From contig NZ_WHUF01000004.1 in the NCBI RefSeq assembly GCF_009380165.1, positions 62,001-126,000 of the forward strand: a stretch of DNA of 64,000 nucleotides, read 5' to 3'. A model generated the notes under the pieces. It made no database searches, was not told the origin of the DNA, and saw only the letters and a list, made by a program, of their open reading frames with translations. This document shows, piece by piece, positions 48,989 through 58,018 of the stretch. The position numbers were made by a program, and so were the translations under genes. This DNA is from Rugamonas rivuli (GTDB lineage: Bacteria > Pseudomonadota > Gammaproteobacteria > Burkholderiales > Burkholderiaceae_D). Numbering within the stretch: position 1 is the first letter of the stretch; each line of letters starts with the position of its first letter.

Positions 48989-49475
48989 GCGGTTCTCCTT
49001 GTGGTTGTTGTCGAGAGCGCTGCCGTAGACATAGGCGGTCCAAAAGTCGTTTCGGCCCATTTTTTTTGAGCTTCGCGACAAAAGGAGTGCTGCGACGGCG
49101 ACACCTCACGTCAACTAAATCGAAGGAGGCCAACCCCCACAAGGTGCGCTTTGGAGCATGAAGGAGCACTGGCAGCCCCTGTGCAGGGCAGCATTGGAGG
49201 TGGATCGGGGGGAAATAGGTCGTTTTTTAAATTTATAAATAATAAAAATGCTTCATCTTTGTGCGTTTTGCACAGATTTGCCTGCTCCGATTTCTACGCA
49301 CTGCTGCGCGCAGCAATAAATTTACCGGACGAACGGTGCGAAGATTTAAGGGCGTTGCGGACGAACGGCGACGTCGGATCGCATTCAAACGCTGGGCGAC
49401 AGGCGGATGTCGATTTTGCGTGGCTGGCCGGCCTTCATTTTGGAGAGGCAGGCCAAGCCTCGATGGGGAGATGGC
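48989..49475. other. Gene-free divergent region between integrase 2 and the AlpA-like gene
   Basis: 487 bp without a supported gene. Bases 49225-49260 are strongly AT-rich compared with the island and may hold promoters. GGACGAACGG occurs twice (49328-49337 and 49359-49368), a possible operator or integrase arm site. Its place between an integrase and an excisionase-type HTH gene suits an attachment and control region, but no direct repeat pair was confirmed. Confidence 0.35.
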
Positions 49476-49883
49476 ATGGAAAGCGAGAACGAGGGGATGC
49501 GCGATCAACGCGAGCGGGCCAAGTCGTATTTGGCGGAAAAGTTTGGGATCGGCTCCGCCTTCGTCCGGGTTCCGACCCTGTCCAAGATTCTGGGCCTAGC
49601 CCCTCCGACAATCTACGCCTCGATCCGCGAGGGCCGGTTCTGCATGCCGCACCGCCATTTGGGCTCGGTCCCGGTGGTGAAGATGGACGACTTGGCGGAG
49701 TGGTATTGCCAAGCGGGGGAGCGCCCCCGCCCGAAGCCGGAATCCGACGGGGAGGCCGTGGCCCGCTCGCTGGCCCGGAAACATCGGGAGCGGGAAAACG
49801 CCGACTTGCTGGTCGCCGAGGTTTTCGCCGAAATGGGCCTCTCTCGTCACAGGCGGCGCCCGCCGCGAGCTGGAGCCCTGTGA
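49476..49883 (+). CDS. AlpA/excisionase-like HTH protein
   Basis: 135-aa protein. Residues 25-80 look like the MerR-type helix-turn-helix of AlpA, pyocin-activator or excisionase proteins: VRVPTLSKILGLAPPTIYASI, then a wing with GSVPVVKMDDLAEWY. The C-terminal third is basic (HRERENADLL, SRHRRRPPR). GGGGAG precedes the ATG at 49476. It is divergent from integrase 2 and probably controls its excision or expression. Its 3' end faces that of the RloC-like gene. Confidence 0.65.
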   Translation: MESENEGMRDQRERAKSYLAEKFGIGSAFVRVPTLSKILGLAPPTIYASIREGRFCMPHRHLGSVPVVKMDDLAEWYCQAGERPRPKPESDGEAVARSLARKHRERENADLLVAEVFAEMGLSRHRRRPPRAGAL

Positions 49884-49919
49884 CGCCAAGCCAGGCGCCG
49901 GCCCCGAGGCCCGGCCCAG

Positions 49920-52127
49920 TCAATGCGGGCCGGCCATCATCATGTCGTAGTGGGCCTGCTGATTGGTCTTCTCGAACACTTGCTTGAAGATTTCCAAGTA
50001 GGTGTCGATGGAGGCCTGGTCGAAGGTGTAGAAGGCGTCGTCGTGCGAGAAGTGCGACCCGTCGTTGACCCAGGCGAACAGGGACCGGCACATGGCCTTC
50101 TGCTGTCCATCGAACTGGTCGCAAATCTTGTCGAAGTCCATCCGCCCCAGAATCTTGAAATAGTTCTCCAAGATGCGCCGCATGGTGTTCTGCACGGTCA
50201 GCGGGGACTTCTCCGGGCGGCGCAGCTCCTCCCACAGCAAGTCGTAGGACGTCTTGATCGGGTTCGTGTTGTGGCGCTCGACGGCGGCGCCGCCGGCCCC
50301 TTTCCTCACCGTCCAGTAGCTGCGCTCTCCGGCCTTGGCGTCGTCGCCCCGCTCGGACGTGTAGGTCACCTCCTTGTGGAAGTAGACGTTGTGGGTCAGG
50401 ACGAAAATCTGCTTGATGCCGCCTGCGCCTTTCCGCACCGGATCGAACAGCGACTTGATGAGGCTGCTGACGATGAACAGCACGTCGCTGTCCATGCTCG
50501 ACACCGGATCGTCGAACACCACGATCCGGTCGGTGGTCATGCCGCTCTCGCTCTCGCTGCCTTTGAGCAGGTGGAAGAAGTAGAGGAAGGTGACGAACGA
50601 GCGCTCGCCCTCGCTCAGCGAGTCCTTGGCGTCGCTTCCATCGGCCCTCACCAGCTTGTAGAACGGGCCGTCGTCGGCCTTGGCGATGGTGAAGTTGCGG
50701 AAGCCGAAAGATTTCAGCAGGCCGTTGATGCCCTCGATGGTCGGCTCGATGCTCGTCGCCGACTTCTCCAATTCCTTGATCTCCTTCGCCTTGGCCGTCT
50801 TTGAGGTGTTGGCCTCCTGAATCTGGGCGCCCAGCTTGGCGACGGCCGTGTTGAGGCCGTCGCGCTTGCCCGCGAATGCGGCCAGCTCGGCTTTGAGCTC
50901 GACCTCCAAAATGTGCTTCCAGACCTGCTTGGTCAGGTCCGCCCGCTCTTTGGTGATGTTCTTGGCGATCTCGTTGTGGGCGGCCACGGCCGCGTTGGCG
51001 CTCGCGATCAATTTGGCGGCGGCCGCCAGCAGCTCGGACATCGGCTCGATGTGGGCGGGCAGGCTCGGCTCCTTTGCCTTGTTCGCCAGCAGCAGCGCGT
51101 TGGTCGCCAAACGCGCCTCAATGGCGGAGCGCTCGGCCTCGAACGCCTCCATGTCCATGAAGCGCGAGCCGCCGTCCACCACCGCTTTCAACTTTGCGCC
51201 CAGCGCGTCGGCATCGCGGGCGTAGGCGGCTTGCAGGTCGGCGATGGCCTTGGTGTCCTTCGCGAACGTCTCGTCGAAGTAGCTCGACAGGCTTGCCTCG
51301 AAGCTTTCCCGGACCTTCTGCTGGCAGAACGGGCAAGTGGGCTTGCTCCGCTCGTAGAACGCCTGGCCCTGCTTGACCCAGTCGCTGTTGCCCAGCCGCT
51401 GGATCAGCTCCGCGATGTCCACGTCCTCCTTGCCGATCACCTTCTTGGCGAGGATGGGGTTCGACTCGTGGCCGGCGATGTCGGCGAGGCCGAGGCCCGG
51501 AACGGCGGCCTCGACGACCGGCGTCGTCCCGAACACCGTCTTGGCCTTGTCCCGGAGGTGGTCCAAGGATTTCAACTCGGCGTTGTTCGACGCCAGCTCC
51601 GTCAGGACGCGGTCCTTGAACCGCTCCGAGCTGTTGCGGGCGCCGGTGAACGCCTCGCTGAAATCCCCGTCGTGCTTTTGCTTCTGGTCCCAGCACTTGC
51701 CCTTGATGTGGGCCTCCAAGTCGGCGAGCTCGCCTTTCTTCCCCGACTTTTGATCTTGGCCTTGCAGCGTGTTGGTCAACTGCTCGATGGTTTTGCCGAT
51801 GCCGTCGAGCTCGGCCTTCTTCGCCGCGATAGCCTCGAGGTTGGCGATGTCCTGCTCGCCCAAGGTGAAGATGCCTTTGAGGCGCGGGGCGGCGTTGAAG
51901 TTGCGCTCGATGAAGTCGCGGTTGTAGACCATCGGCTCCAATGGCGTCCCCTTCTTCCAGGCGAGGGCGCAATGCGGATGCGCGCCGGGATTGGCGATGA
52001 CCTTGGTGATGGTGGTCTTGCCGGCGCCGTTGGTGCCGAACAGGAAGTTGAATCGCGCGAGGCGGTCGAGGACTTGCGGCGCGAGGCCATAGGTCGCGGT
52101 CTTCGCGATGCTCAACGATTCGATCAT
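49920..52127 (-). CDS. RloC/PrrC-like AAA_13 ATPase, candidate anticodon nuclease
   Basis: 735 residues counted from ATG 52127. Walker A GTNGAGKTT is at 31-39, coiled coils flank a zinc-hook-like CPFC at 265-268, and the ABC signature LSEGE is at 504-508. Walker B VVFDDPVSSMD is at 536-546 and the H-loop LTHN at 577-580. The C-terminal domain has MRRILENYF (Arg650, Glu654) and NDGSHFSHDD (His692, His695). These resemble the Arg-x3-Glu...His triad of PrrC/RloC tRNA anticodon nucleases, though the spacing from Glu to His is longer than in PrrC. There is no stop codon between this domain and the methyltransferase upstream. AGAAGG near 52143 could allow separate initiation. Confidence 0.75.
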   Translation of the reverse strand: MIESLSIAKTATYGLAPQVLDRLARFNFLFGTNGAGKTTITKVIANPGAHPHCALAWKKGTPLEPMVYNRDFIERNFNAAPRLKGIFTLGEQDIANLEAIAAKKAELDGIGKTIEQLTNTLQGQDQKSGKKGELADLEAHIKGKCWDQKQKHDGDFSEAFTGARNSSERFKDRVLTELASNNAELKSLDHLRDKAKTVFGTTPVVEAAVPGLGLADIAGHESNPILAKKVIGKEDVDIAELIQRLGNSDWVKQGQAFYERSKPTCPFCQQKVRESFEASLSSYFDETFAKDTKAIADLQAAYARDADALGAKLKAVVDGGSRFMDMEAFEAERSAIEARLATNALLLANKAKEPSLPAHIEPMSELLAAAAKLIASANAAVAAHNEIAKNITKERADLTKQVWKHILEVELKAELAAFAGKRDGLNTAVAKLGAQIQEANTSKTAKAKEIKELEKSATSIEPTIEGINGLLKSFGFRNFTIAKADDGPFYKLVRADGSDAKDSLSEGERSFVTFLYFFHLLKGSESESGMTTDRIVVFDDPVSSMDSDVLFIVSSLIKSLFDPVRKGAGGIKQIFVLTHNVYFHKEVTYTSERGDDAKAGERSYWTVRKGAGGAAVERHNTNPIKTSYDLLWEELRRPEKSPLTVQNTMRRILENYFKILGRMDFDKICDQFDGQQKAMCRSLFAWVNDGSHFSHDDAFYTFDQASIDTYLEIFKQVFEKTNQQAHYDMMMAGPH

Positions 52128-53768
52128 GGGCGGGCCATCCCTTCTTTCCAAAAAATAGCGATGGTCAATCCTACAACGAAATTCGCAACGGAAATTGATT
52201 TTCCGAAACGCCTCCGCCGGCGAGTGGCGGATTTTTGAAAAGCCTTTGGCCCACAAGGCGTAATCGGGCGCCAAGGCGACTCGCGGACGCGCGCGGCAGG
52301 CTTTCATCCGAGAAGGCGCAGCCCGTTTCATCGCGTCGCCACCATCCTTTTTTGGCGTGTCGCCTTCATTTGCGTGGCCGCCACCGCGCGGCGCTGAGCG
52401 CTTGATGGGCAAAGCCTTGGCGATGGCCTCGACGACCGGAACCGCAACCGAGTTCCCGAACTGGCGCAGGGCCACGCTTCGGAGCGCGTGGGGCTCGAAC
52501 TCCTCCGGGAAGCCCTGCATCCGAGCCGCCTCCCTCGGCGTCAGCGCGCGGGGCTTGCCGTCCACCAGGTAGAGCCCGGTCTTCCCGCCAGCGCCGCCGG
52601 AGTTCGCGCACAGTGTGAAGCCTTTGCCCAGTGGGGAGGCGATTCGGTAGCCTTGGCTCCCTTTGCCCTCGATGAGCCCGACCACCTCGATCTTGCCGGA
52701 TCGGTCGATGGGATTGGGCTTCGTCCTCTCCCATGCCCGCCCGCAAGGAGCCGTCTTCGGCTTCGGTTCCAGAATGTCGGCGACGACACTGGCCGCGTCC
52801 GCGCCCTTGGGGAAGACGAAGGGGGCCGTCCGGTTCGCGAGCGCCCGATCATGGATGCACACCAGGAAAAGGCGCTCCCTCATCTGCGGCAAGCCGAACG
52901 ATCCCGAGTTGAGCAGGCGCATGCTGACCGAGTAGCCCAATCGGGTCAGGGTGTCCAAGACGACGTCGAGCGTCCGGCCCCCGTCGTGGTTCGCCAGGCC
53001 GGCGACGTTTTCAAGAATGGCGACGCTGGGGGATAAAATGCCAATCAGCTTGACCAGGTCGAAAAACAGCGCGCCTTTGTCGGGATCGCCGAATCCGGCC
53101 CGGCCACCCGCGAGGCTGAAACTCTGGCACGGGAAGCCGCCGCAGACGATGTGCACCTCGCCATACGCGCCGGCGTCCACGGCCCGGATGTCGGCATGCA
53201 CGGGGTAGTCGCCGCGATGGTTCGCTTGGTAGGTCTCTCTGGCCCTGGCGTCCAGCTCGATGGCGCCGGCGCACGAGGCGCCAAGCGACGCCAGAGCTTG
53301 GTGGAACCCGCCGATGCCTGCGAAGACATCCAGAAAGCGCATGCCCGACAACGGCCCTGCGGCGGGCGGCGCATCCGGCTCGGCCGCCAAGAACTGCTTG
53401 GCCCAAGCGCGCAACGCGGCGACGGCCTTCTGTCCAGACTTGGCAAGCTGCTCGCCCTCGATGGAGGATTGCAGGGATTCGAGCAGCCGGGAGGCCGCGC
53501 CGGCCAAGGCTTCGGGGCGCGTGCCGAAGCCATCGCTGGATGTGGTCAATGGCAGGGTGCAAGCCTGATAGGCCCCAGAGCGGATGGAGAAGCGGAACTC
53601 GGCGATCCAATGCCCGCGATGCTTGGCGAACTCGAGGCTGGCCTTGGCCCCGTCTTGGTCGAACGCCAGCTCGCCAAGCTTGTCCACGACGCGCTTGGCG
53701 GACGGGGCGATGGCGGCTTCGCGGCGGATGCTTCCCCGCTCGCCTCGACCTCGCATCGCCTTCTCCAT
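52128..53768 (-). CDS. C5 cytosine DNA methyltransferase, in frame with the downstream ATPase
   Basis: From ATG 53768 (GGAGG 5 nt upstream) the frame has a 140-aa N-terminal extension, then motif I FLDVFAGIGGF (about 145-155), motif IV GGFPCQSFSLAGG with catalytic Cys214, motif VI ENV (253-255), motif VIII QMRER (295-299) and motif X FGNSVAVPV. It would make 5-methylcytosine at an unknown target. No cognate endonuclease gene is adjacent. The frame runs on without a stop through about 100 linker residues, lower in GC toward the end, into the RloC-like ATPase. The product may thus be a fusion of about 1282 aa, or two proteins if the internal ATG is used. Confidence 0.85.
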
Positions 53769-53864
53769 GTCCGCCTCCAGCGCCAGCGCGGGAACGAAGC
53801 GCTCCCGACATGAGGCCGATTGTGTGGCGAATGCGATGGGCAAAACCGAGTCGCCCAACCACTG

Positions 53865-53910
53865 GTCCCGTTTGTCCTCCTTGTCCCGTTTGTCCCATCC
53901 GTCCCGTCGG
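53865..53910. repeat. 18-bp tandem repeats in the divergent control region of the defence-like cassette
   Basis: GTCCCGTTTGTCCTCCTT (53865-53882) and GTCCCGTTTGTCCCATCC (53883-53900) are adjacent, followed by a partial third unit GTCCCG (53901-53906). They lie between the divergent methyltransferase and 206-aa protein genes, just upstream of a TAAAAT hexamer (53934-53939) that could be a -10 element for the rightward genes. They may be operator sites. Confidence 0.5.
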
Positions 53911-53962
53911 CGCGGGCTCAAAAAACGACATGGTAAAATCACAACACAGAGGGAGGGCGCGC

Positions 53963-54583
53963 ATGCTACACATTCGGAAACCGTCAGACATTGCGAAGGG
54001 GACGGCCTTGCTGGCCGCGTTGAGGGAAAAGCCGGCTGACCAGAAGATGGCCGCAGCCTTCTCCGTCGCCGAGGCGTCACTGATCTTGGGCGAGACCCAG
54101 AAGGCGCTCCACCGCGCCCGCGCCGCCCGAGACGAGGAGTTGGCGAAGAAGCCGACTGACCGCCGCCCCATCGATCCACTGTCGCTCGAATCCATCGCCT
54201 GCGTGCAAGTCTCTAAAAAGTTCAAGTATCCCGCCTCGGAGATCGAAGACTACCTCGCGCGCTTCGAGGAGGCTGTCGCGGGCAAGAAGCGGTTGGTGCG
54301 CTCGGCAATGCCGCCGATCCTCGGCTTCCAGTCGTGGATGGCGACAGCCAGCCCGGTGGAGACTTGGCCCTTCTCGATCCAAAGGGGCGGCCGTCCAATG
54401 GACATGTGCGCCGCCATCATCGCCGGCAAGCTGACGGGCAAGGCCGAGGATTTGACCCTGCGGGAGTTCAGCGAGCGCTTGGCCGACGCCTCCGCGAGGG
54501 CCTTCCACCTGGCCCAAGCCCGCGCGCTGGATCGCGTGGCTCGGCCAGGCAACGGCGCGCAACGTCCGCGCCGGGCCGCCTAG
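53963..54583 (+). CDS. Unknown 206-aa protein of the defence-like cassette
   Basis: 206-aa soluble protein, ATG 53963 with GGGAGG upstream. The first part has a helix-turn-helix-like stretch (AAFSVAEASLILGETQKALHRA, about residues 30-51). A Leu/Glu-rich middle (SEIEDYLARFEEAVAG) follows, then FQSWMATASPVETWPF and a C-terminal helical part ending in an Arg-rich tail. No family is recognised. It could be a regulator that also binds the repeats upstream of it. The KAP-type NTPase gene follows after 46 nt on the same strand. Confidence 0.55.
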   Translation: MLHIRKPSDIAKGTALLAALREKPADQKMAAAFSVAEASLILGETQKALHRARAARDEELAKKPTDRRPIDPLSLESIACVQVSKKFKYPASEIEDYLARFEEAVAGKKRLVRSAMPPILGFQSWMATASPVETWPFSIQRGGRPMDMCAAIIAGKLTGKAEDLTLREFSERLADASARAFHLAQARALDRVARPGNGAQRPRRAA

Positions 54584-54629
54584 CGCCCAACCAGCAAACC
54601 ATCCCCACCCCACGCCAGATAGGAAAAGC

Positions 54630-56402
54630 ATGTCCCTCGCCATCACCAAGGCCAATTTTGAACAGTTGATCGACGACCGGGACAACGGCGTCATCGCCCT
54701 GTCCGGCAAGTGGGGGACGGGCAAGAGCCACATGTGGAAGCAGGTGCAAAAAGATTCGACCAACGACGCCATAAGGAAGGCGCTCTACGTGTCGTTGTTT
54801 GGCATCAAGGACATCCTGCAATTGAAGTTGAGGATTGTGCAAAGCGTTATCCCCGACTCGAAGACTGGGCATGTCGCGCGCGAGGTCGTGACCGGGGCCG
54901 TCAGGCAGGCGATCAAATTCGCAAGGGGATTCAATCCCGCATTCTCCGCCCTCGACGAAATCGCGCTGCTTGCCGTGCCGGCGATCCTCCGCAATCGAGT
55001 GATCGTCTTGGACGACATCGAACGCAAACACAAAGACCTCAACATCGAGGAGGTGATGGGTTTCATCGATGAATTCACCCAAGTCTACGGTTCTCGCATT
55101 CTGTTGATCCTGAACTCCGACAAGCTCGAAGACAAGGACATGTGGAACAAGCTGCGCGAGAAGGTGATCGACCACGAGATCGCGTTGGCCACGACACCTA
55201 AGGAGGCGTTTGACATCGCACTCGGGGAGGAGCCATCCAAATACGCGCCCCACATCGAAGGCGCCGTGGAGGTCTGCAAAATTTCCAACATACGCATCAT
55301 CCAAAAGATCATACGGACGGTGAACAAGGTTCTTGGAGATCGCGACAATTTGACGGACGAGGTGTTGGCTCGGACCATCCCCTCGACGGTCCTCATGTGC
55401 GCCATACATCATCATGGCTTGGACAACGGCCCCTCGTTCGATTTCGTCATGGCATTCAATTCGTCCAACTTCCAGTTGGAGGAGGCGATCAGGCGGCCGG
55501 GCAGCGTTTTCGCAGATGCTCCCGCGCGCCCGCCAGAGGAAAAGAAGTGGGGCGCGTTACTGGACGACTTGAAGATCAACAACTGCGACGACTACGAGCG
55601 CATGCTGCTCGACTTCCTGACATCGGGGTTGCTGGATTCCCACCGGGTGGATTCCATAGTGAACCGCTACGTGGACGAGAAGAACGTGATGGAGCTTCGC
55701 GAGAAGTGCAGCCGATTTTTCGAGTTGGAGCAGTGGCACCCGATGGTCACGGACGAGGAGCTTCTATCTCTCGGAGCGGAACTCGCGGAGGGCGCCGCCC
55801 TGTTGGATGCCTATGCCGCCACGGCGCTTCACGATAGGTTGGCCGATGTTCCGGGCGGAGCCGAAGTCGGAAAGACGATCATCGCGCGTTGGATCGACGG
55901 CTTCAAAGAGAAGGAGCCGCCTCCCCATCGTCCAGACAACTACGACAACAAGCCACTGCACCCAGAGATGGAGGCAGCCTTCTCCGAGGCCGAAAGGCGT
56001 CTCAAACCCATTCCTTCTCTTTTGGAAGCATGTCTTCGCATTGGCGACAACGCCAACTGGGAAAGCGTGAATAGTCAAGCCATGCGCGATGCGACTGTCG
56101 CCTCCTACGAGGAGACGATCAAGACAACATCGGGACCGCAGTTGCGGGACTTCCTACGCGCGAATGTGGTCTTGTATTCCCGACGCGAAGGCTATGCGGC
56201 GGACTTCGCCGACGCTTTGGAGCATTTCGCCACGGCCTGCCGCGCCATCTGCCAGGCAAACCCAATTCCGCGCCTAAGTCGAGCCATCCGCAAAGTGTTC
56301 AGAGAGGCCGGACTCGAGCGCATTTTGGATCAACCAGAGCAGGACGCGGATGCCCAAGGCGTCAACGCCGACGTGGCCGAGGGCGCGGCTGGCCACGACT
56401 AG
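54630..56402 (+). CDS. KAP-family P-loop NTPase
   Basis: 590-aa STAND/AAA-like NTPase. Walker A is GKWGTGKSH (26-34) close to the N-terminus, Walker B is VIVLDDIERK (124-133) with the doubled aspartate typical of KAP proteins, and a sensor-like SRILLILNSDKLEDK follows near 154-168. The remaining 400 residues are helical with no known domain; I see no clear membrane segments, unlike many KAP NTPases. KAP ATPases occur in several anti-phage systems. The stop overlaps that of the convergent integrase by 4 nt. Confidence 0.75.
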   Translation: MSLAITKANFEQLIDDRDNGVIALSGKWGTGKSHMWKQVQKDSTNDAIRKALYVSLFGIKDILQLKLRIVQSVIPDSKTGHVAREVVTGAVRQAIKFARGFNPAFSALDEIALLAVPAILRNRVIVLDDIERKHKDLNIEEVMGFIDEFTQVYGSRILLILNSDKLEDKDMWNKLREKVIDHEIALATTPKEAFDIALGEEPSKYAPHIEGAVEVCKISNIRIIQKIIRTVNKVLGDRDNLTDEVLARTIPSTVLMCAIHHHGLDNGPSFDFVMAFNSSNFQLEEAIRRPGSVFADAPARPPEEKKWGALLDDLKINNCDDYERMLLDFLTSGLLDSHRVDSIVNRYVDEKNVMELREKCSRFFELEQWHPMVTDEELLSLGAELAEGAALLDAYAATALHDRLADVPGGAEVGKTIIARWIDGFKEKEPPPHRPDNYDNKPLHPEMEAAFSEAERRLKPIPSLLEACLRIGDNANWESVNSQAMRDATVASYEETIKTTSGPQLRDFLRANVVLYSRREGYAADFADALEHFATACRAICQANPIPRLSRAIRKVFREAGLERILDQPEQDADAQGVNADVAEGAAGHD

Positions 56403-57940
56403 CGCTTGGATTGCTTCTCTTGGCCGTTCTGGGCCGATTCCGCAGGCTTCTCTTGCGCCCAGTTGTTCCGATCCGCCAAAAAGCCGGCGAACCGGCCGTC
56501 GTATTTCAACGCCTGCAAGTCGATGGGCCACGCTAGTTCGTCCACGACGGGTTTGAGCTTGTGCAGCTCGCGGACGTAGCCCCAATGGACCGCGTGGCCC
56601 TCGCCGTCGTCGTGGCCGACGATCTTCATGATCTTGCCCGCCTCGGCGTCGTTGTCGTGCATTTGTGTGATGACGTTCACCCGGAACGAGTGGAAGCTCG
56701 TCTGTGGGGCTTTGATGCGTCGGGCGCGCTGGTATTCAAGCATCGCGGCCGAAAGCTCTTTCGAATAGCTGTGATTGATGAGGAGCCGATGAGGGAACAG
56801 CCGCTCCGCTCCGGCCGCTCGACACTCGTTCACATATTCAAGGAAGCCTAGGCCGATCAGCGCGTCGCAGATGGGAACGTTGCGAATGCCGCCGACGGTC
56901 TTGCTCTTGTAGACGTGTATGTAGTGGATGCCCGTGCGCGGCGCCTTGTGGACGTCGATGCAGCGTATCTGCGTGACCTCGCCGATCCTCATGCCGGTGT
57001 AGACGCCAAGGAGAGGCCCCCAGAACAAGTCTGGCGCTCCGCCCATCGCGTCGAGGTATGGCGCGGAGTCGAAGAGCTTGGCAAGCGCATCCTCGGTGAA
57101 GGGCTGATAGGCTTTGGTGGTCTTCTTCCGCGCGTCCTTGGTCAGGATGAACATGCCCTCGACGGGGTTGCTGTCGAGCTTGGTGTGCAGTCCATGCCCA
57201 ATCATGTATTTGAAGAAGTCGTGCAACGTGCTGAGCTTGTTGTCGATGGTTTTCGAAGTCTGCGGTATGGTCAGCAGCGCGTCCTTGTATTCCACAAGCG
57301 TTTGCTTGTCGAGCGCGCTGGCTTCGATGTCGGCGCTGGCATGGCGGCCGGCGGCCTTGTTTTCTTCCCATGCGTGCAGAGCCCGCTTCTTGTTGAACTC
57401 GACCTTCTCATGCTCGGCGAGCCAGAGCTCGACGGATTCGACCAAGGGAAACATGCGCTCCAAGAAGTCTTTGATGTGGTAGCCCTTCGTGTCCACGGTG
57501 CGCCCGCCGTTCTTGCCCGTGCAGTTGGCGAGCCACTTGTCCACGGCCCGCGTGAGCGGCTCGGACTTGGCGCGCTTGGCGGTGACGGAGCGCAGGGGCC
57601 GGTCCTCAAGGTCGATTATGCCAACCCGATCGATCTCGGCCATCATCTCCATCACGCGCGCGTGTTCTTCGGCGGAGCCGTCGGTGCGGATGGCGGTCCC
57701 ATTTTTGAGCGCGATCTCGTAGCGGCGCAGAGTCGCCAAATCGAAGTTGAAGTCCGACAGCTTGGGTTCAGCCATGTCCCGCCTCCGCTCCAAATCAAGA
57801 TTGAGTTGCAGAGCGAGAATGTTAGCAGTTTTGGAACACTTGGTGCGGAGGCTGATTCGTTTTTCTTTTCCGCCGGATTTGACGCGGAAGTAATAGACGC
57901 CGCAGCGGTTGCGGTAGAGGCGTGGGGCTTTGATTTGCAC
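56399..57940 (-). CDS. Tyrosine integrase of the tRNA-fMet island
   Basis: 513-aa integrase. The N-terminus (QIKAPRLYRNRCGVYYFRVK) is the arm-binding type domain, a core-binding domain follows at about 150-290, and the catalytic domain shows YTGMRIGEVTQIR (Arg I), TSFHSFRVNVI (His-x-x-Arg), IVGHDDGEG and a late Tyr in HWGYVREL. The start is set at GTG 57940 because the remnant at 41177 has ATG at the aligned position; the longer frame upstream crosses the terminator and tRNA. It reads away from the tRNA gene and presumably recombines at its 3' end. Confidence 0.88.
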   Translation of the reverse strand: MQIKAPRLYRNRCGVYYFRVKSGGKEKRISLRTKCSKTANILALQLNLDLERRRDMAEPKLSDFNFDLATLRRYEIALKNGTAIRTDGSAEEHARVMEMMAEIDRVGIIDLEDRPLRSVTAKRAKSEPLTRAVDKWLANCTGKNGGRTVDTKGYHIKDFLERMFPLVESVELWLAEHEKVEFNKKRALHAWEENKAAGRHASADIEASALDKQTLVEYKDALLTIPQTSKTIDNKLSTLHDFFKYMIGHGLHTKLDSNPVEGMFILTKDARKKTTKAYQPFTEDALAKLFDSAPYLDAMGGAPDLFWGPLLGVYTGMRIGEVTQIRCIDVHKAPRTGIHYIHVYKSKTVGGIRNVPICDALIGLGFLEYVNECRAAGAERLFPHRLLINHSYSKELSAAMLEYQRARRIKAPQTSFHSFRVNVITQMHDNDAEAGKIMKIVGHDDGEGHAVHWGYVRELHKLKPVVDELAWPIDLQALKYDGRFAGFLADRNNWAQEKPAESAQNGQEKQSKR

Positions 57941-57973
57941 AGGTGGCTCACTAGGTGGCGCACCCGGAAAAGC

Positions 57974-58008
57974 AAAAGCCGCTGATTCCTTTTGAAGAAT
58001 CAACGGCT
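57974..58008 (-). terminator. tRNA-fMet terminator carried by the island
   Basis: On the minus strand, AGCCGTTGATTC (complement of 57997-58008) pairs with GAATCAGCGGCT (complement of 57977-57988) with one U-G pair, followed by TTTGCTTTT. It lies just after the CCA end of the tRNA gene but inside the island, between att and the integrase, so each insertion supplies a new terminator. Confidence 0.7.
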
Positions 58009-58018
58009 TGCTGTGTTC

